From contig CAYXVG010000004.1 of NCBI GenBank assembly GCA_964468205.1, positions 123,962 to 187,961 on the forward strand: 64,000 bases of DNA, in the 5' to 3' direction. The notes beneath the pieces were generated by a model. The model was not told where the DNA came from. It worked only from the letters and a program-made list of their open reading frames with translations, and ran no database searches. This document shows positions 59,949 to 64,000 of this stretch, in pieces. Every line of letters begins with the position of its first letter. Positions within the stretch are counted from its first letter, which is position 1. The translations under genes were made by a program, and so were the position numbers. Source of the stretch: CAWELS01 sp964468205 (GTDB lineage Bacteria > Acidobacteriota > Terriglobia > Bryobacterales > Bryobacteraceae).

Positions 59949-61214
59949 TCAGCCGGTGTAGGGGTGTTGGTAGGGGGCGCGGTACGGGCGTTTGAGCATC
60001 CGGTGAGCGGCGGCGTTGTTGGGGATCCGCTCCCGTTCAGCGTCCCAGTCCACGCGGGCCCGGGTGTTGTAGGAGATCATCGCAAGCTGAACCGTCGCGG
60101 TGGAGCGCCAGGCGTCCTCGGGCGAGCAGCTTGGCTGACGGCGGCTCCGCACACAGTCGAGGAACTCGGCAACCATGGCCAAGCCCGGCTGATCACCCGT
60201 CTCTTTCATCACCCTTTTTTCGGCGTCCTTGCCCTGGGGGATGACCTCCCACTGCCGGTCGGTTGCGAAGACGGTTTCCTTCTCGCCGAAGAAGAAGATG
60301 CCGTTCGAGACGGAGCGGTCGTACTCCGCGGCGCCCCACAGACGGTGCCGCCATACGACCGGGCGGTGATCGAACTCGAAATGCGCGGTGAGGGTGTCAG
60401 GGGTCGTGATCTTCCCCCGGAGTTCGTAGATGCCGCCCATGGCCGTGACGCTTTTGGGCATCCCTTCGCCGAGGGTCAGCCGGATCGTGTCGATCAGATG
60501 GATACCCCAATCGACGAGGTGCCCGTTGCCGGACGTCGCTTCGAGGCGCCAGTTCCTGTGTCCCACGTTCGGACTGTAGGGGATCTTCGGCCCCGGGCCG
60601 CACCAAGCGTCCCAGTCGAGGCTGGGCGGCGGCGGCTGCGGAGTCGCGTCTTTCAACGGGGCCGTGTAGTGAATGTTGACGTCCACCTGCACGATGCGGC
60701 CGGCTTTGCCCGCCTGGATGTATTCCCGGGCGGCCTGGAAGCTTGGCGTCTTGCGGCGTTGAAAACCGACCTGGACGATGTTGCCCGCCGTCCGCCAGGC
60801 ATCGACCATCGCCCGGCCTTCCCGCACGTCGTATGAGAGGGGCTTCTCGCAATAGACGTCGAGTCCCTGTTTGCAGGCGTCGATGAATTGCAGGGCGTGC
60901 CAGTGCGGCGGGGCGCCAATGATCACGGCGTCGAGCCCCGGGACGCTCAACAGGTCCTTGTAGTTTTTGAAGGTCCTGGGCTTGGCTCCTTGCAACTGTT
61001 CGACTTCGCCGGCCGCAGCCGCGAGGTGCTCGCTGTCGACGTCGCACAGAGCAAGGCACTCCACGCCGCCGGCCTTGAAGGCCGCCTTGAGATCCACCAT
61101 TCCGTACCAGCCGCAGCCGATCAGGCCGAGCTTGATATTGCCGGTCTGCGAAGCCAGCGGAGCGGCGGCGAGCGCGCTGGCGGTGGTTTTGAGGAACGTG
61201 CGCCGGTTGGTCAT
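59949..61214 (-). CDS. Tat-exported Gfo/Idh/MocA-family oxidoreductase
   Basis: A 421-residue oxidoreductase: Tat-like signal (NRRTFLKTTASALAAA), Rossmann start LGLIGCGWYGMVD, the CEKPLSYD motif with catalytic Lys, and the C-terminal domain with GHLVDWGIHLID. It resembles the family member at 32868-34187. The frame is open far upstream (to 62354) only because it runs antisense to the CE15-like gene; ATG 61214 is the real start. TACAAT ends 7 nt before it and no Shine-Dalgarno is visible. It is divergent from the esterase across 39 bp. Confidence 0.92.
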   Translation of the reverse strand: MTNRRTFLKTTASALAAAPLASQTGNIKLGLIGCGWYGMVDLKAAFKAGGVECLALCDVDSEHLAAAAGEVEQLQGAKPRTFKNYKDLLSVPGLDAVIIGAPPHWHALQFIDACKQGLDVYCEKPLSYDVREGRAMVDAWRTAGNIVQVGFQRRKTPSFQAAREYIQAGKAGRIVQVDVNIHYTAPLKDATPQPPPPSLDWDAWCGPGPKIPYSPNVGHRNWRLEATSGNGHLVDWGIHLIDTIRLTLGEGMPKSVTAMGGIYELRGKITTPDTLTAHFEFDHRPVVWRHRLWGAAEYDRSVSNGIFFFGEKETVFATDRQWEVIPQGKDAEKRVMKETGDQPGLAMVAEFLDCVRSRRQPSCSPEDAWRSTATVQLAMISYNTRARVDWDAERERIPNNAAAHRMLKRPYRAPYQHPYTG

Positions 61215-61221
61215 GCAGATA

Positions 61222-61227
61222 ATTGTA
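61222..61227 (-). promoter_or_regulatory. -10-like TACAAT, 7 nt before ATG 61214
   Basis: TACAAT (5 of 6) on the minus strand. With the TATAAT at 61238 it makes a 39-bp two-way promoter region in which neither gene has a Shine-Dalgarno. Confidence 0.5.
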
Positions 61228-61237
61228 GACCACCCGG

Positions 61238-61243
61238 TATAAT
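61238..61243 (+). promoter_or_regulatory. -10 hexamer TATAAT, 10 nt before ATG 61254
   Basis: A perfect TATAAT on the plus strand, ending 10 nt before the esterase start; predicted leader of about 4 nt. Confidence 0.5.
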
Positions 61244-61253
61244 CGGACACAAC

Positions 61254-62492
61254 ATGAACCACCGCTTCCGTAGTGTGCTTCTTGTACTGCCGGTGATCGC
61301 CTCTCTCGCCGCCGGCGCCGAGTTCCCTGCCCCGGACCGGCTGCCCGTCCACAACCGGCTTCCCGGCATACTCGTTCACGCGGACGGGTCTGAGTTGCGG
61401 GATCCTTCGGGCTGGCCCGAACACCGGGAATATCTGAAGTCCATGCTCGCCCATTATCAGTACGGCCACATCCCGCCGGTCCCGGAGAACGTTCGCATCG
61501 AGGAGCGCGAGGAGGCGGCCGTATACGAAGGGGCGGCGGTCCGGGTCCTCGGCGTGATTCCCATTCGCCGGAACGGGCGGACGGTGAAAGTGCGTGTGGG
61601 CATCATTCGCCCGTTGAGGAACGGCAGGTTGCCGGTGATCGTGAAGAACGACACCTTCCGGTTTGATCTCGACGAGATCGCCAGCGAGCGGACCCGCGAA
61701 CAGTATCGGGAGGGCCGCCGGGACGAGATCGAAACGTTCGTCCACGAAGAGGCGATTCGCCGCGGCTACGCGATCTGCAAATTCATCCGGACCGATGCCG
61801 CGGCTGACCACCGGGACAGCGCGGAGACGGGCGTGCTTGCCCTGTATCCCGAGTACGATTGGAAGACGATCGCGGCCTGGGCGTGGATGCACTCGGTGGT
61901 CCTGACCGCGCTCGAGCGGGAAGCAGGCATCGACACCTCGCGGAACGCCGCGACCGGTCACTCGCGCGGCGGGAAGACCGCGCTTTGCGCCGGAATCCAC
62001 GACGAACGAATCGCCGTTACCGCTCCCAATTCCTCCGGGACCGGGGGTACCGGCAGCGCCCGGTATTTCGACCCGGAACAGCGGCCGCAGACGCTGGCCG
62101 CGACGCGCAAGAGCTTTCCGTATTGGTTCCATCCGCGCTATTACTCCTTTCACGGCCTTGAGGACCGGATGCCGTTTGACGCCCACACCGCCAAGGCCAT
62201 GGTGGCGCCCCGGGCGATGTGTAACGCTCATGCCCGGCACGACTTCTGGGCGAACCCCCACGGCACGTATCTGACGCACGAGGCCGCCCGCCGGGTCTAC
62301 GCCTGGCTGGGGGTGGAAGACCGCATTGGCCTCCACTGGCGGGACGGCGGCCATAACCAGGACCGCGAGGACTGGGCGGCTCTGTTCGACTTCTGCGAAT
62401 GGCGCTTCCGGGGCGCAGCCCGTCCGGGTTGGGAATCCAATCCGTATCCCGGAAAGTACGAACTGCAGGGCCGGCTTCCGGAGTGGCCGTGA
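61254..62492 (+). CDS. CE15 glucuronoyl-esterase-like alpha/beta hydrolase
   Basis: A 412-residue secreted esterase-like protein. Signal MNHRFRSVLLVLPVIASLAAGA. The alpha/beta-hydrolase core has the nucleophile S237 in GHSRGGKTALCAG, which matches the CE15-type G-x-S-R-x-GK element, and a late GGHNQ with the candidate catalytic His. CE15 esterases cut lignin-carbohydrate or glucuronate esters. A small N-terminal extension and FRFDLDEI segment are also typical of bacterial homologues. Divergent from the Gfo/Idh/MocA gene and convergent with the sulfatase. Confidence 0.85.
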   Translation: MNHRFRSVLLVLPVIASLAAGAEFPAPDRLPVHNRLPGILVHADGSELRDPSGWPEHREYLKSMLAHYQYGHIPPVPENVRIEEREEAAVYEGAAVRVLGVIPIRRNGRTVKVRVGIIRPLRNGRLPVIVKNDTFRFDLDEIASERTREQYREGRRDEIETFVHEEAIRRGYAICKFIRTDAAADHRDSAETGVLALYPEYDWKTIAAWAWMHSVVLTALEREAGIDTSRNAATGHSRGGKTALCAGIHDERIAVTAPNSSGTGGTGSARYFDPEQRPQTLAATRKSFPYWFHPRYYSFHGLEDRMPFDAHTAKAMVAPRAMCNAHARHDFWANPHGTYLTHEAARRVYAWLGVEDRIGLHWRDGGHNQDREDWAALFDFCEWRFRGAARPGWESNPYPGKYELQGRLPEWP

Positions 62493-62528
62493 GCGCGGGG
62501 GACTATTGTCTACCGGCGTTGTAAATCG

Positions 62529-63944
62529 CTAGGCCGGATCGTTCCAGGCCGCGCCGGGTTTCCAGCGTTCCAGCGACTGGCGCCAGACGTTCCAACGTTC
62601 GACCATGCCGTCGAGGCGGTCGCGGTGGCGGCTGTCGCGGGCGAGGTTGACCTCCTCGAGCGGGTCTTTTTCGAGGTCGAACAGTTCTTCGAACATCGGC
62701 TGGGTATCGAGGTAGCGTGTGTACTTTGAGGTTTCCGTGCGGATGCCCTCGGTGCGAGGGATCCAGTTGTGTTCGAAGAGGTGCTCGTAGAACCACTCGC
62801 CGCGCCAGGGGAGGCTCTCGCCTCGCACCAGCGGTGTGAGGTCGCGGCCTTGCATGTGCGGAGATTGGACGCCGGCGAAGCTGAGGAGTGTCGGTGCGAC
62901 GTCAATGTTCAGGGCCATCTCGCCGCGCCGGCGGCCACGGCGATCCGTTGGCAGCCGCGGGTCGTAAATGACCAGTGGCGTGCGAATGGACTCCTCGTGC
63001 ATGAACCACTTTCCGGCCAAGCCGTGTTCGGTGAGGTAGAAGCCGTTGTCGCCGGTGTAGACGATGACGGTGTTGTCGTCGGCCTTCATCTTGCGGAGTT
63101 GCTCGCGGATACGGCCAACGACTGTGTCGACCTCGGTGATCAGCCGGTAGTAGGACTTGACCGACTCCTGATAGAGCTCGGGAGTACCGAAGCGCACGGC
63201 CCAGCGGCGGCGGGCCTCGGAGCGCTGCACTTCGACCGGCAGCATGCGGATGTAGCGCGGGCCGGCGGTCTTCGGAACGGGGATGTCGACATCGGCGTAC
63301 AGGCGCTTCGTTTCCGGTGAGTGCAAGAACTGCTCCGGGTCCTCGTCCTGAACGTGCGGCGCCTTGAAGCTGACCGAGAGGCAGAACGGCTGGTCCGGTC
63401 CGGAGCCACGCAGGAACTCTTCGGACTGATCGCCCATCACCTCGGTTAAATGGACGTCCTTGCTGGGACGGTTCGGGAAGTAGTGACCCTGGCCGGGGAA
63501 TCCTTTGAAGAAGTCGAATTGGGCGGCCGGCATTTCGTTCCCGACGCCCCACTTTCCGACGAAGCCGGTGCGGTAGCCGTTCTGGCGAAGGACAGACGGG
63601 TAGATGCGCGAGAATTGCTCGTCGCTGAACGGAGTCTGGAAGTCGTTGATGCCATGGGAACGGAGGTAGAGCCCGCTAAAGAAGGTGGCTCGAGAAGTCA
63701 TGCAGATGGACGTCGTGACGAAACTGTTGTTGAAGATGACGCCGTTGTTGCCCATGTCGTCGACGTTGGGCGTGCGGATGATGGGGTTCCCCATGCACCC
63801 GAGCGTGTCCCAGCGTTGGTCGTCGGCGAGGAGAAAGATAAGGTTCGGGCGGTTCTGCTGCCCGCGGGCGTGAATCAGCGGCACGGCGGCGGCGGCTTTG
63901 ATAAAGTCGCGGCGGCTGGGGCGGAATCTGGTTTCGTTTGGCAT
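62529..63944 (-). CDS. Tat-exported sulfatase with C-M-T-S-R active-site motif
   Basis: A 471-residue type I sulfatase. Tat signal SRRDFIKAAAA; metal-binding LLADDQRWD; active-site C81-M-T-S-R85, where the cysteine would be converted to formylglycine; then a His/Asp-rich metal region with GDNGFYLTEHGLAGK. The usual motif is C-x-P/A-S-R; Thr in the third place is a variant. Sulfate is probably removed from a polysaccharide or other sulfated glycan. ATG 63944 follows GAGGTTGTTTG; TTG 63947 would add one residue. A TATAGT lies at 63969-63974 on the same strand. Confidence 0.92.
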   Translation of the reverse strand: MPNETRFRPSRRDFIKAAAAVPLIHARGQQNRPNLIFLLADDQRWDTLGCMGNPIIRTPNVDDMGNNGVIFNNSFVTTSICMTSRATFFSGLYLRSHGINDFQTPFSDEQFSRIYPSVLRQNGYRTGFVGKWGVGNEMPAAQFDFFKGFPGQGHYFPNRPSKDVHLTEVMGDQSEEFLRGSGPDQPFCLSVSFKAPHVQDEDPEQFLHSPETKRLYADVDIPVPKTAGPRYIRMLPVEVQRSEARRRWAVRFGTPELYQESVKSYYRLITEVDTVVGRIREQLRKMKADDNTVIVYTGDNGFYLTEHGLAGKWFMHEESIRTPLVIYDPRLPTDRRGRRRGEMALNIDVAPTLLSFAGVQSPHMQGRDLTPLVRGESLPWRGEWFYEHLFEHNWIPRTEGIRTETSKYTRYLDTQPMFEELFDLEKDPLEEVNLARDSRHRDRLDGMVERWNVWRQSLERWKPGAAWNDPA

Positions 63945-63968
63945 CAAACAACCTCTTTGTTCCTCACT

Positions 63969-63974
63969 ACTATA
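63969..63974 (-). promoter_or_regulatory. -10-like TATAGT upstream of the sulfatase gene
   Basis: TATAGT (5 of 6) ends 24 nt before ATG 63944 on the minus strand. A GAGGT Shine-Dalgarno lies in the predicted leader, unlike the leaderless candidates. Confidence 0.45.
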
Positions 63975-64000
63975 TCTCTCCGGGGGATTGCGGTGGCGTT

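Noticed and set aside
61215..62354. N-terminal extension of the Gfo/Idh/MocA frame to 62354
   Set aside because: The extra 380 codons are antisense to the CE15-like esterase gene; the Tat signal marks the true start at 61214.

Overview
This window reads as a chromosomal segment of a high-GC, Gram-negative, free-living heterotroph, most likely an Acidobacteriota member of the Bryobacterales/Solibacter type. The main support is a secreted protein of the TIGR03437 kind (a domain expanded in Solibacter), several Tat-exported Gfo/Idh/MocA oxidoreductases and TIM-barrel isomerases, DUF1080, DUF2961, DUF3500 and DUF4038/5060 secreted proteins, a Tat sulfatase, a TonB receptor with an N-terminal carboxypeptidase-regulatory-like domain, and many RRxFL Tat signals. 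This placement is inferred from gene content only; no rRNA or tRNA gene was seen.

Layout. 1-5.1 kb: the 5' end of a LarA/DUF2088-like gene, a secreted beta-helix protein, a tiny Cys/His protein, an overlapping ECF sigma / anti-sigma / YbjQ-like triplet and a nitrilase-family hydrolase. 5.2-9.2 kb: a cyclic-di-GMP region, with a PilZ protein translationally coupled to a sigma-54-type AAA+ regulator and divergent from a membrane HD-GYP-GAF-GGDEF protein. 9.2-14.4 kb: a minus-strand run with beta-propeller protein, DUF3500, M23 peptidase, a helical unknown, mltG and ruvX. 14.5-23.6 kb: AI-2E transporter, GT-C-like membrane protein, VIT/vWA protein, RraA-like aldolase, eno-gpmA and a small membrane protein. 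23.9-41.6 kb: mostly secreted or carbohydrate-related genes (second nitrilase, DUF1080, DUF2961, DUF4038 glycosidase, APC permease, TIM-barrel isomerase, Gfo/Idh/MocA, SDR, FucU/RbsD, DsbA-like, M28 peptidase and a complete LarA-like paralogue). 41.6-43.3 kb: two near-identical Flp pilin genes on a ~478-bp direct repeat separated by a broken IS630-type transposase. 43.5-48.9 kb: kbl, NfeD-like, DinB, DnaC-like ATPase, and a Fur-family regulator overlapping an FHA-GAF-PP2C phosphatase. 49.1-59.9 kb: heparinase/alginate-lyase-like enzyme, a PhoR/PhoB-like pair, then a probable three-gene unit (TIGR03437 protein, TonB receptor, surface beta-helix protein) with its own promoter and terminator. 59.9-64 kb: Gfo/Idh/MocA, CE15-like esterase and sulfatase.

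Two patterns cut across these regions. First, at least fifteen genes on both strands lack a clear Shine-Dalgarno but have a -10-like hexamer ending 6-11 nt before the start codon, so many transcripts here may be leaderless; neighbouring genes (for example 2586, 17373, 22006, 35676, 57617, 59552) have strong Shine-Dalgarno sequences instead. Second, polysaccharide attack and sugar oxidation recur: beta-helix, heparinase-like, DUF4038, sulfatase and CE15 proteins outside the cytoplasm, Tat-exported oxidoreductases and isomerases, and cytoplasmic SDR plus FucU/RbsD and RraA-like enzymes feeding central metabolism (eno, gpmA). The PhoR/PhoB-like pair carries three 11-bp-phased direct repeats over the kinase stop codon, a plausible Pho-type box, next to the TonB/surface-protein unit.
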